Assembly (NCBI GenBank): GCA_027055005.1
Contig: JALUNR010000136.1
Span: 1-8,860 of the forward strand
Source of the DNA: Campylobacterales bacterium
Lineage (GTDB): Bacteria; Campylobacterota; Campylobacteria; Campylobacterales; QNZT01
Length of the DNA: 8,860 nucleotides
Reading direction: 5' to 3'
Shown one piece after another: positions 1-7,253 of the stretch. Position 1 is the first letter of the stretch; each line of letters begins with the position of its first letter. A program made the translations under genes and the position numbers. The notes under the pieces were generated by a model. The model was not told the DNA's origin and did not search any database. It worked only from the letters and a program-made list of their open reading frames with translations.

Positions 1-99
1 AAAATGTATCAACTGAGTTTATTACCCCTATAATCTCTTTTGAAATAGGAATATGTAAAAAGTATAGCATAGTGTCTAATTATGTTTTTTAGAAATTTT

Positions 100-118
100 A
101 TTAAAATAGGCTTTTAAT
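100..118. repeat. Small inverted repeat in the left intergenic stretch
   Basis: ATTAAAA (100-106) and TTTTAAT (112-118) pair around the loop TAGGC. It is AT-only and weak; it could be a secondary termination structure on either strand, or chance. The rest of bases 1-149 shows no gene with a ribosome site on either strand. Confidence 0.2.
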
Positions 119-149
119 GGGGTTTAAATATAATTTTAATGACATTTTG

Positions 150-181
150 AAATCTAAAAAATTTTAGACTTTTTTAGATTT
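150..181 (-). terminator. AT-only inverted repeat at the end of the tail operon, possible terminator
   Basis: AAATCTAAAAAA (150-161) and TTTTTTAGATTT (170-181) are perfect 12-bp inverted repeats with an 8-nt loop. The last codons and the TAG stop (156-154) of the 146-residue gene lie inside. A second, nested pairing (TCTAAAA with TTTTAGA, 153-168) competes with it. The stem has almost no G-C pairs and only a short T-run, so termination would be weak by the usual rules; it is nonetheless in the right place. Confidence 0.4.
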
Positions 182-594
182 TTCTCTACTAGACCATCTG
201 TTATTAACCCCTCTTTCCAAGCATTTTTATTGCAATGCCCATCACCAAAAAGTTTGTCTATAAACTTTTCTAATGCTTTATAAAATCTATTTCCTTTATA
301 ACTCTTATATCCTGTTATAGCACTCACAGTATATTTAGAACCAAATATTAAACTACCTGTTAAATCATCAAAGCTAACTGCAAGTTCGTGCATATTGTTA
401 GCCTTAACAACTCCTGTAAGTCCATCTCGTATTTGCTTAAAGTAGTACCCAAGTGTATATCTGCTTTCAAAACTGCCCAAAGATAACCATTTAAGAACCA
501 CCAAGCATAGCCTAAAAAACACTTGCAAAACACTAAAAGGAATACCAATAAGAACTAAGAGTATAGCTCCTATTGTTAAAAAAAACCACTTCAT
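154..594 (-). CDS. Membrane-anchored small phage protein, last gene of the tail operon
   Basis: A 146-residue protein. I start it at the ATG at 594 because GGGAG lies 7 nt upstream; a TTG directly before it is less likely. Residues 2-40 are almost entirely hydrophobic (two stretches, about 2-20 and 22-38, separated by a proline), so the N-terminus should sit in the inner membrane as one or two helices. The rest is soluble and basic. Residues 72-121 (DDLTGSLIFGS, then TVSAITG, ending FIDKLFGDGHC) resemble, from memory, a short conserved phage protein often found near tail-fibre and lysis genes, with the pattern D.L.N.L..G...ET.S.R...(x)20..HC. Its function is unknown as far as I know. The gene follows the fibre assembly gene by 4 nt. 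A holin or other lysis accessory is conceivable because of the membrane segment and position, but nothing proves it. The final codons lie within a perfect inverted repeat. Confidence 0.8.
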   Translation of the reverse strand: MKWFFLTIGAILLVLIGIPFSVLQVFFRLCLVVLKWLSLGSFESRYTLGYYFKQIRDGLTGVVKANNMHELAVSFDDLTGSLIFGSKYTVSAITGYKSYKGNRFYKALEKFIDKLFGDGHCNKNAWKEGLITDGLVEKNLKKSKIF

Positions 595-598
595 CAAT

Positions 599-1003
599 TT
601 ACTCCCACTTTATATCTTCAACTTCTTCTAAAGTAGTTGCATCTCTTACTTGTTGTTTAAGAGTTTGCAACTTGACAAAGTTTCCTTGACCTCTTATAAG
701 TAAAGCTCTTGAAAAGCCTTGCACATCTTCGTAAGTCATAGGGATATTATTGTTATGTATATCCCTCCAAAAAAACCCGTCTGGTACTGTTCCTGCACTT
801 AATACTTTAACAAGTGTATCTTGGGTGTATTGGTCGCCTTTAAAAGTTGTATTCATATACTCTATAGGTTGAATATTAGCATCTTGATATTTTTCTTCTA
901 ATTCAGTTATTTTGTCAAGCTTAAGTTCTTCTAAAGAAGGTTTTAAAGCATCTATTTCCTCTTGTGTTAGGGGTATTTTTTGACCATTAACAATTTTATA
1001 CAT
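599..1003 (-). CDS. DUF4376-like tail fibre assembly protein
   Basis: A 134-residue protein starting at the ATG at 1003. That start has AAAGGAG 7 nt upstream; the open frame extends further upstream, but the extension overlaps the previous gene heavily. The N-terminus (MYKIVNGQKIPLTQEEID) is the short lead typical of phage fibre-accessory proteins. Residues about 28-134 match the DUF4376 pattern as I know it: a charged helix (KITELEEKYQ), a small beta region with F.GD.YTQDTL, the sequence FFWRDIHNNNIPMT, and a closing helical part (LKQQVRDATTLEEVEDIKW). Family members sit directly behind tail fibre genes and are thought to help fibre folding or attachment; the exact role is not established. 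The gene overlaps the preceding fibre gene by 8 nt, which suggests coupled translation and a functional pairing with that fibre. The family call rests on recognised pattern, not a search. Confidence 0.72.
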   Translation of the reverse strand: MYKIVNGQKIPLTQEEIDALKPSLEELKLDKITELEEKYQDANIQPIEYMNTTFKGDQYTQDTLVKVLSAGTVPDGFFWRDIHNNNIPMTYEDVQGFSRALLIRGQGNFVKLQTLKQQVRDATTLEEVEDIKWE

Positions 1004-1820
1004 ATTTAACTCCTTTAATACTATACCAACCCTCATTTGTAGCATTTGTAAAATCAATTTTTATTTTATTTAAAGTGGAAATATCCACCTTTCCATAGGC
1101 TCTTTCCATGTAACCATGGTCACTACTATTAGGAAAACTTATTTTTGCTTCATACTCTCCATTTTTAGTAAACTTTAATGTTAGGTAAGAGTAACCATCG
1201 GTTGTTGCATTACTATATAAATCAACTTTAAAGTAACTCTGATTAGTTTTTTTTAAAAAATAGTACTCTGGGACAAAAATTTCAGTGTCATACCCAGAAG
1301 TTAAATCATTTACAGCTGGTTTTACTATTTCCCTACCACTCCCGTTTATTAAGACAACTATATTTACTATAACTTCATCATATTCACTTAAAGAGTCATA
1401 TATGATACTTGCTAAATTTGTAAAATCTGTTTTTGGTGTTATTAAGGTTATTTGTTTAGCCTCTTTTTTTTGTAATTCCCAACTGTTAGTATTAGTAGGG
1501 GTATCTGTATTATTATCTTTTAAAGATAAATATTTTTCATTGTTGTATAATACAGTAACCCCAACAGCATAAGGGTAATAAGTGCTATTTGTATCCCATT
1601 CCCCTTTGAAATTAACAACTTCTAATGCAGTAGAACAAACATTACTAGCTATTTCAATGTTTTCAACAACATCATTTATATCATCTATTGTATTATTTAA
1701 TTCGTGGATAAATATATTACCTACATATTCTAAATAACGTCCTACAGCATTACCAAAAGTAACATTATCTTGTGTAGCTTGGTTAGGTATCGTTCCATTA
1801 TATATTGTTATATTATTCAT
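996..1820 (-). CDS. Tail fibre-like, probable receptor-binding protein
   Basis: A 274-residue protein. The ATG at 1820 has GGAG 8 nt upstream and directly abuts the stop of the previous gene. Residues 1-68 are alpha-helical, rich in Asn and Asp, and resemble the N-terminal attachment segment of short tail fibres (a TFGNAVGRYLEYV helix, then LNNTIDDINDVVENI). Residues 71-116 form a carbohydrate-binding-like module of the chitin-binding (family 5/12) type: FKGEWD, then Y..YAVGVTVLYNNEKYLSL, then the D.PTNTNSWEL closing tryptophan. Residues 120-274 are beta-rich with many Asn, Ser, Thr and Tyr and no recognised enzyme motif; this is the likely host-binding end. No signal peptide or coiled-coil trimer stalk is visible, so it is shorter than usual fibres. 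The DUF4376-type gene behind it supports a fibre role. The call is by layout and module; the C-terminal domain is unrecognised. Confidence 0.7.
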   Translation of the reverse strand: MNNITIYNGTIPNQATQDNVTFGNAVGRYLEYVGNIFIHELNNTIDDINDVVENIEIASNVCSTALEVVNFKGEWDTNSTYYPYAVGVTVLYNNEKYLSLKDNNTDTPTNTNSWELQKKEAKQITLITPKTDFTNLASIIYDSLSEYDEVIVNIVVLINGSGREIVKPAVNDLTSGYDTEIFVPEYYFLKKTNQSYFKVDLYSNATTDGYSYLTLKFTKNGEYEAKISFPNSSDHGYMERAYGKVDISTLNKIKIDFTNATNEGWYSIKGVKYV

Positions 1821-2750
1821 TTATATCACTCCTATTATATTAGTTTCTGTTTCATAACTTGTTGGGTTTTCAATAGGGATTAATAAGTTATCAAAATATC
1901 CTAATGTTATAAGAGGAGAAAATAAATCATCATCACTAGGAATAAACACTATATTCCTATCAATCATATTAATTGCATTATTATTTAATTTTTTAAATTC
2001 ATTTTTTTTGTAAGCCACTTTTACATTAAGTATTTTTACACTTCCATATCTATTTACTTTTCTAGTTTTAGTTATAGGGTCAATTTCTATATCACTCTCA
2101 CTTTTATAATGGATGGCAGTTCCAAACAAAGCACATCCTAATTCCTCTAGTTGCCCCATAACTAAACTTCCTATTTTTACATTTCCTGTAAAGTTTAATT
2201 TAACTTCCCCATTTAATCTAAATTTTACTGGTATTTGTATAGTGTTAATTTTAGTTTTATAAAAATACCAGTAATCGCTCCAGTTAGAAGCACTAATTAT
2301 AGAGCCATCATATTCTTTTTGCAAAATTACTACATTATTGTTATCTGTTTGGGTAACTGTAAGATGTTCAAATTCAATATTCAACAAAGATATATAGTTG
2401 AATTTATTGTTATCAAAAGTTATTTCAACATTTGTACCTGTGGTGCATTCCCCTATAAATTCATCCAAATTAAACATTTTATACTCATTTATACTCCCCC
2501 AGTCTTTCCATTTTACTTCAGAAGGTGGAAAATTTCCTTGATTGTTGTTTTCCAAACTCATATATACCCTTTTTAGTTCAGGTATATATGCTTTCTCTCC
2601 TATACTATAAGATTTGCTTGAGTCATAATCAGGAGGAATAGTATTAGTTACTCCTGTTATACTTTTATGTGTTTGATAATATTTAGTAGTATATGTTTTA
2701 TTATTATCAGTAGTGCTAAAAGTTTCTTCTAAAGGTATATAAAATCTCAT
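1821..2750 (-). CDS. Minor tail / tail-tip protein with a carbohydrate-binding-like module
   Basis: A 309-residue protein whose ATG at 2750 shares one base with the tape measure stop (TAATG); AAGGAG lies 6 nt upstream within that gene. Residues about 40-86 form a short beta module (YDSSKSYSIGEKAYIPE, then RVYMSLENNNQGNFPP, then WKDWG), the same layout as in the next gene. Residues 191-247 contain IGSLVMGQLEELGCALFG, followed by a charged loop and a beta strand. From memory this resembles a phage tail protein family with the core IG.L..G....LG....G (compare versions reading DYSRKETDEFGN), placed directly behind the tape measure. The C-terminus (LITLGYFDNLLIPIENP) resembles that family's last strands. 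Its position suggests the tail-tip hub or an adaptor between tube and fibre. The function is inferred from position and a remembered pattern. It is unusual that it is the only protein between the tape measure and the fibre. Confidence 0.68.
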   Translation of the reverse strand: MRFYIPLEETFSTTDNNKTYTTKYYQTHKSITGVTNTIPPDYDSSKSYSIGEKAYIPELKRVYMSLENNNQGNFPPSEVKWKDWGSINEYKMFNLDEFIGECTTGTNVEITFDNNKFNYISLLNIEFEHLTVTQTDNNNVVILQKEYDGSIISASNWSDYWYFYKTKINTIQIPVKFRLNGEVKLNFTGNVKIGSLVMGQLEELGCALFGTAIHYKSESDIEIDPITKTRKVNRYGSVKILNVKVAYKKNEFKKLNNNAINMIDRNIVFIPSDDDLFSPLITLGYFDNLLIPIENPTSYETETNIIGVI

Positions 2751-5700
2751 TAAGCACTCCTTTTATATAAATCTTTTTCAGTATTTTTAGCTGTTTTTGC
2801 ATTTGTTTCTTTAATTTGTTGCAACTCTTTTTTAACAGCTTTCAATTCATCTACCATTTCTTTAAAAATTCTATTGTCTTCTTTTTTGATTGGTTGTGTT
2901 AATAAATTTCTTGTTAAACCTCTAATTTCATTTTGCAACACTATATCACGACTATATGTTCCATTATGTCCACTATACCAATCTCTTCTAATTTGTTGTT
3001 CTATATTCCCTAAATGACTATATTCTTTTCTTTTTTGTTCTTTAAATTTATCTGGTATATTTGTTAAATTAAAAGATTTTGTATTTATAGATTTATATAG
3101 AACATCAAAAACACCTTTTGTTTTATCACTAAGTTCTACTCCAAAATCTTTCATAGCTTTTTGTATAGCAATTCTTTTTGCATTACCTGTAAAATCAAAA
3201 GCACCAGTACCCATTTGCACCTTTAGAGGATTGTTTAACCTATCTATTAAATTTTTATTAAGTTTATCAATAGCACTTACAACAGGGTCTTTTTTACTTA
3301 AAATTTCAAGTCTATTAGCAGTTTTAGCTAATTGTAAAACATACTCTCTTCTGTCTTTTGCAGTATGTAGTAAAGCATTTTTATAAGTTTTTGAAGATGA
3401 ATTAATTTTATCAATTAAACTTTCGTCTAAAATACCTCTGCTGTTGTTAAATTCGAGCTGATTCAATAAAGAATTAAAATAATTTATACTTGATTCACTA
3501 CTACTAGTGTATATTTGTTGTCTAAAATCGTCAGCAACCTTTTTTAATGTGTTTAATTTTTTAGTATAACTATCTAATAATTTTTTATTTAAATCTATTT
3601 CAGATTTTATTTGTGCTTCTCTATTCTCTTTAAGTCTTTTGTCAGCTTCAATTTGCCTATCTATATCTTTTTGCCACTGTTCTTTTTCTCTGTTTTTTAT
3701 CCTATTATAAGCTCTTTGCTTGGTTGTTAAATCAGATAAAATTTTACCTAATTCACTCCACTTTTTAGCAAGTTCGTCTGTTAATCCTTTTTCTCTAGCT
3801 ACTCTTAATTTTCTAAGATAATTTTCCCAAGTAATACCAGTTACACCAAGTTCTTTAGTCAATTTTTTAAATTTATTTTCAAGTTGATTTACACCTAATT
3901 CTATTGGGTTTTCCCATCCTGTAAAACTAGCTTTCCATCTTCTAAAATTATCTCTTGTTGTGTCAAGTATATTATTAACTGCTTTTAAAGCATCTTCATA
4001 AGCCTTTTGTGCATTTGCACTTTTTCTTAAAGCATCTCCAAGTTGTTCCCAGCTATTTATCATTTGAGGGGTTAAGTCGTCTTGATTCTTCATAGCCTCA
4101 TTTAGCTTTTGAAGATAATTTTCAGATGTTATAGAGCTATCTCCAACTTTTTTAAGAGCTAAGGCTAAATCAGCTTCAGCAAATTTCTTTTGGGCTTTTA
4201 AAGCTCCTAATTTATTACCTTTGAAATTATCAAGCCATATCTCAAAACTTCTTTTCTTTTGTATAAGCTCACTGAAAGTTGAGGTTAAAACTTCTGTTAT
4301 ACTTTTGTCGATTGACTTAGCATAATCTTTCCAAACTTTTAATAACTCTTCATTAACTTTAACTGTTTTTTGAGTTATAACTTGTTTCAACTCTAAGCCG
4401 TTATCTCCCCAAATGAACTTTTTAGAAATAACATCTTTTATAGTGTCGTTAAGTCCTGTCATTTTGTTTAAAAAGATACGAGCTATCTCGTCTTGATACT
4501 TATCTTTAGAGTATTTTCCTGCTTTAATAGATACTTTCCCGTGAAAATCTACCAAATTAGTAAGCAGATAATCGTAAGTTCCAAAAACATTATTTATTTG
4601 AGATTTTATGTTTTTATCTAAGTCTTTGAAATTATCCCAACTACTAGAACTAAACCAAGACTTTTTATGTTTATGTTCGTAACTTTGAGCATTTATGTTG
4701 CCAAAGTAAGCATTATCTTTGAAGTATAGTCCTGTATCGGTAGTTTTAGTTGAACCAAAAAGTCCACCTATGATACTTCCACCGATAGCCCCGATAGCTG
4801 TACCAATTCCCGGAGCGATCGCAGTTCCTATTCCTGCACCAATAGCACCATAATCGGCTGCCTTAGTATCAGCACCAAAGAGTTTATCTCCTAAACTCCC
4901 TACAAGATAACCAGCACCTGCACCTGTAACTATCTGACCAGCACCTGCACTAGCACCTGCGATTGTTCCCCAACCACCTTGAGAAGCAACTATATTAGCA
5001 TTAAAAGGGTTTGCTAGCCCAACTCCAAAAGAAGTTACTCCACTTCCTAAAGTAGTATAACCATGCTGAGCTAACCAAGTACCAGATGTGTAAAAAGGCT
5101 TCATAACAGCATTTTGAAGTCCTATTTTATATGCTTCATAACCACTTTTTAAAGTTGATAAATCACTTAAAATATTTTTAGATACTTTTTCTTGACCTTG
5201 TAAAACTTTTCCAGTTTTATCAATAACAACTTTTGTATCACCTATCCATTTTACGAACTGACCACCTATTTCCTTAAAGCCCTCTTTACCTAAGTATGCT
5301 CCAAGTGTAGCTCCTCCGATAGTAGGTATTCCTAGTTTTGCTAAAGTAGCTCCACTTAGATTTTTAGCTAAACCATGTTTCATAGGGTTTAAAAAGATGT
5401 CATTTGCAAATGACTTAAACATATCTTTTAAAGAGTGAAATTTCCCGTCCAAAGCATCAAAGAAGTTTTTTTCTAAACTATTGTAAAGGTATTTTGTAGT
5501 TTTATCCCACTCTGTTTCTACATATTTAGAGTAAGATTGCCATTGTTTTTTTTGTTTATCAAGTACTTTTTTATATTCTTTGGCACCTTTTTTATCTAAT
5601 TTTGTTTTAGTTGAGCTATATTGCCCATACTTTGCACCAAGTTTTTTAAGTAGTTGTAGAGCTTTTTCTTTCTCTTTGTTTGAGTTTTGAACTGCTTTTT

Positions 5701-6937
5701 TCTCTTTTTCCCAAGCAATTTTTACTTTATTTATAAACTCTTGTGCATTTTTACTTGCACTATCTTTTCCCCATTCCTCACTTCTTTTTTTGATACTATT
5801 CCAAATATTATTTATCTCATTTTGTGTCCATGTAGTATCTATAACAAATGGATTTAAAAGTTTTACTTTATCTTTGTGAAAATACTTAGCAACTTTATTA
5901 TAAACCCTTAAAGCCTGATTTAATGTTGTTATAAATGGCATTAAAGCTAAGTTTATCATATCCATAATAGCTTTTGATAAACCAAGTATTGCTAGTTCAG
6001 CCATTTCAAATACTTCCACAACTACATCAAACCCCTTTTTTACATAAAAAAATGCCTTTATAACCCCCTCAATATATGATATAGTTGTAGTACTCCACTC
6101 TTTTGCTTTTGTTTTGCCAAAATCCAAACTATCATCTATAACTGTTATCACAGTCTTTCCAAGAGCTTTAAAGTATCCAAAAAGACCTGCATCATAAAAG
6201 CTAAGTTTTAACTCTTCCCACTTAGTTTTCATCCCCTGTACATATCCAGCCCAACTATTTTTATATAGTTCCATTTGTCCTGCATACTTTTCATTAAAGA
6301 TAGCAGTTAAAGTACTCTCAATAATCTTACGATTATTTTTAATAACTACATGCATAGCTTTACCACTTGAGTTACTCCAACTGTAAGCTATCTTTTCACC
6401 TATAACATTAGCCTTGACACCAAACTCTTTTAATCTTTCATTTTCACCAGTAAAAGCATCTGCCATAGCTTCTACAAACTGATCTAAACTCTTACCACTA
6501 CCAATGGCTGTATTGGTAAAAGTTTTAAGTGCTTTGTTTGAAGCATCTATACCATAAACTTTCATTTTGATAAATGCTTCTAAAGTATCTTCTATGGAGC
6601 GATTATATTTATCTGCAAACTCTCTGGCTCTTTTTAGCTCATTTGTTACCTCTTTAGTAGAAGAGTAAAAAGATTTCAATCTGTTTGTATATTGTTCATA
6701 TTGGCTTGAAGTGTTAATAAACTCTTTAACTGTTCCATTTACAGCATCAAAAGCACTCTTTATAGCTAAAACTCCAACTGCTAAACCAGCCATAGCTTTT
6801 ATTTTAGAGCTAAACTCTTCAAGAGTTGTATTTGTAGTTTTTGTAACAGTAGAGAGCTTTTCAAACTCATTTTTAGTTACTATAAGCTCTCCAGTATCTG
6901 CATCTACTTTTATTTTTATTTTTAATTCTTTATCCAT
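2750..6937 (-). CDS. Tail tape measure protein
   Basis: About 1395 residues. This is by far the longest gene and lies straight after the GT chaperone, the classic place for a tape measure. The protein is threaded inside the tail tube, sets tail length and later passes into the host envelope with the DNA. The N-terminal 250 residues resemble tape measure N-terminal domains (AGLAVGVLAIKSAFDAV, YNRSIEDTLEAFIKMKVYG, GSGKSLDQFVEAMADAFTG). Residues 280-350 include hydrophobic helices, and 400-480 are Lys-rich coiled coil. Residues about 535-550 and 653-729 are Gly/Ala-rich with repeated GxxxG spacing, a likely membrane-inserting part. Residues 897-1082 contain two tandem copies of a roughly 98-residue unit. 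Residues 1085-1140 and 1350-1395 are charged coiled coil. No lysozyme or peptidase motif was seen. The ATG at 6937 overlaps the end of the chaperone gene; an in-frame GTG at 6940 has better spacing to a weak GAG site (7 nt), so either start is possible. Confidence 0.95.
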   Translation of the reverse strand: MDKELKIKIKVDADTGELIVTKNEFEKLSTVTKTTNTTLEEFSSKIKAMAGLAVGVLAIKSAFDAVNGTVKEFINTSSQYEQYTNRLKSFYSSTKEVTNELKRAREFADKYNRSIEDTLEAFIKMKVYGIDASNKALKTFTNTAIGSGKSLDQFVEAMADAFTGENERLKEFGVKANVIGEKIAYSWSNSSGKAMHVVIKNNRKIIESTLTAIFNEKYAGQMELYKNSWAGYVQGMKTKWEELKLSFYDAGLFGYFKALGKTVITVIDDSLDFGKTKAKEWSTTTISYIEGVIKAFFYVKKGFDVVVEVFEMAELAILGLSKAIMDMINLALMPFITTLNQALRVYNKVAKYFHKDKVKLLNPFVIDTTWTQNEINNIWNSIKKRSEEWGKDSASKNAQEFINKVKIAWEKEKKAVQNSNKEKEKALQLLKKLGAKYGQYSSTKTKLDKKGAKEYKKVLDKQKKQWQSYSKYVETEWDKTTKYLYNSLEKNFFDALDGKFHSLKDMFKSFANDIFLNPMKHGLAKNLSGATLAKLGIPTIGGATLGAYLGKEGFKEIGGQFVKWIGDTKVVIDKTGKVLQGQEKVSKNILSDLSTLKSGYEAYKIGLQNAVMKPFYTSGTWLAQHGYTTLGSGVTSFGVGLANPFNANIVASQGGWGTIAGASAGAGQIVTGAGAGYLVGSLGDKLFGADTKAADYGAIGAGIGTAIAPGIGTAIGAIGGSIIGGLFGSTKTTDTGLYFKDNAYFGNINAQSYEHKHKKSWFSSSSWDNFKDLDKNIKSQINNVFGTYDYLLTNLVDFHGKVSIKAGKYSKDKYQDEIARIFLNKMTGLNDTIKDVISKKFIWGDNGLELKQVITQKTVKVNEELLKVWKDYAKSIDKSITEVLTSTFSELIQKKRSFEIWLDNFKGNKLGALKAQKKFAEADLALALKKVGDSSITSENYLQKLNEAMKNQDDLTPQMINSWEQLGDALRKSANAQKAYEDALKAVNNILDTTRDNFRRWKASFTGWENPIELGVNQLENKFKKLTKELGVTGITWENYLRKLRVAREKGLTDELAKKWSELGKILSDLTTKQRAYNRIKNREKEQWQKDIDRQIEADKRLKENREAQIKSEIDLNKKLLDSYTKKLNTLKKVADDFRQQIYTSSSESSINYFNSLLNQLEFNNSRGILDESLIDKINSSSKTYKNALLHTAKDRREYVLQLAKTANRLEILSKKDPVVSAIDKLNKNLIDRLNNPLKVQMGTGAFDFTGNAKRIAIQKAMKDFGVELSDKTKGVFDVLYKSINTKSFNLTNIPDKFKEQKRKEYSHLGNIEQQIRRDWYSGHNGTYSRDIVLQNEIRGLTRNLLTQPIKKEDNRIFKEMVDELKAVKKELQQIKETNAKTAKNTEKDLYKRSA
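3692..4249 (-). repeat. Two tandem copies of a ~98-residue unit inside the tape measure
   Basis: Copy 1 (bases 4249-3983) and copy 2 (3949-3692) encode aligned protein segments. F..W...F.G recurs 100 residues apart, IT.ENYL.KL 99 apart, LT then W..LG 97 apart, and AY at the end of each copy 97 apart. The nucleotide sequences have diverged, so this is an old protein-level duplication, not a recent DNA repeat. Confidence 0.7.
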
Positions 6938-7253
6938 CACTATTTATCTCATTACTCCAAATTATGCCCATTTGATAAATAACAGGTGTCCACATCTTTA
7001 CTTCAAGCTCATTCCATCTAAGATAATCTTTTATTGCCTCATACTTTTTACCCATAACTCCACTCATCCCCACTTCATTTGGAATAGTTAAAAAAAGATT
7101 TGCTATAGCTATCTCATCCTCTTTTAAAACTACTCTTTTTGAGTAGGGATTGGAGCCTATCTCTTTTAAATCTTCATCATCCAAAGATATATCTTCATTT
7201 TTAGCTATCTGTTCAGCCCAACGATATAATCTTTCTATCTTTTCTTTTTTAGC
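6930..7253 (-). CDS. T part of tail assembly chaperone GT (made by -1 frameshift)
   Basis: This reading frame has no convincing start of its own. It is open from 7265, where it follows a TGA at 7268-7266, to the TAA at 6932-6930, and overlaps the end of the G gene in the -1 frame relative to it. Its first possible initiation codon within the frame is a TTG at 7184, without a ribosome site. Slippage at either of two slippery heptamers at the end of G gives the same 199-residue fusion: 92-95 residues of G plus 104-107 residues of T. The T part starts AKKEKIERLYRWAEQIAKNE and ends GIIWSNEINSDG; it is helical and acidic. In lambda and many long-tailed phages, GT binds the tape measure while the G half binds the tube protein. 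The position between tube/G and tape measure fits exactly. Its stop overlaps the tape measure start region. The frame relation is seen directly; the frameshift is inferred. Confidence 0.8.
   Translation of the reverse strand, partial: AKKEKIERLYRWAEQIAKNEDISLDDEDLKEIGSNPYSKRVVLKEDEIAIANLFLTIPNEVGMSGVMGKKYEAIKDYLRWNELEVKMWTPVIYQMGIIWSNEINSDG

Noticed and set aside
3..92. Plus-strand open frame of 29 codons entering from the left edge and ending in TAG at 90-92.
   Set aside because: It could be the 3' end of a convergent gene, but 29 open codons in one of three frames are not rare by chance even in AT-rich DNA, and no family pattern is visible. Sequence to the left would decide.
360..548. Second minus-strand frame of 62 codons within the 146-residue membrane protein gene.
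   Set aside because: A hydrophobic overlapping frame could suggest a nested holin, but no ribosome site or holin-like charged C-terminus is seen, and it is explained by the overlapping hydrophobic coding region.
1285..1572. Plus-strand open frame of 95 codons opposite the tail fibre gene.
   Set aside because: It lies wholly inside a well-supported minus-strand gene, has no ribosome site, and its hydrophobic, repetitive composition reflects the complement of Asn/Lys/Glu-rich codons.
2235..2576. Plus-strand open frame of 113 codons opposite the 309-residue tail protein gene.
   Set aside because: Antisense shadow with Ile/Phe/Tyr-rich composition and no ribosome site or family pattern.
4815..4822. 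GCGATCGC, an 8-bp palindrome standing out in AT-rich sequence (same as the cyanobacterial HIP1 motif).
   Set aside because: A single copy inside a Gly/Ala-coding stretch of the tape measure; codon needs explain the local GC, and one occurrence is no evidence of a functional motif.
6711..7091. Plus-strand open frame of 126 codons across the tape measure start and T frame.
   Set aside because: It spans the boundary of two supported opposite-strand genes and has no upstream ribosome site, so it is antisense chance.
6930..7184. The T frame as an independent gene starting at TTG 7184.
   Set aside because: TTG without a ribosome site, while the frame continues open upstream to 7265 and overlaps two slippery heptamers in G; expression by frameshift is the better explanation.
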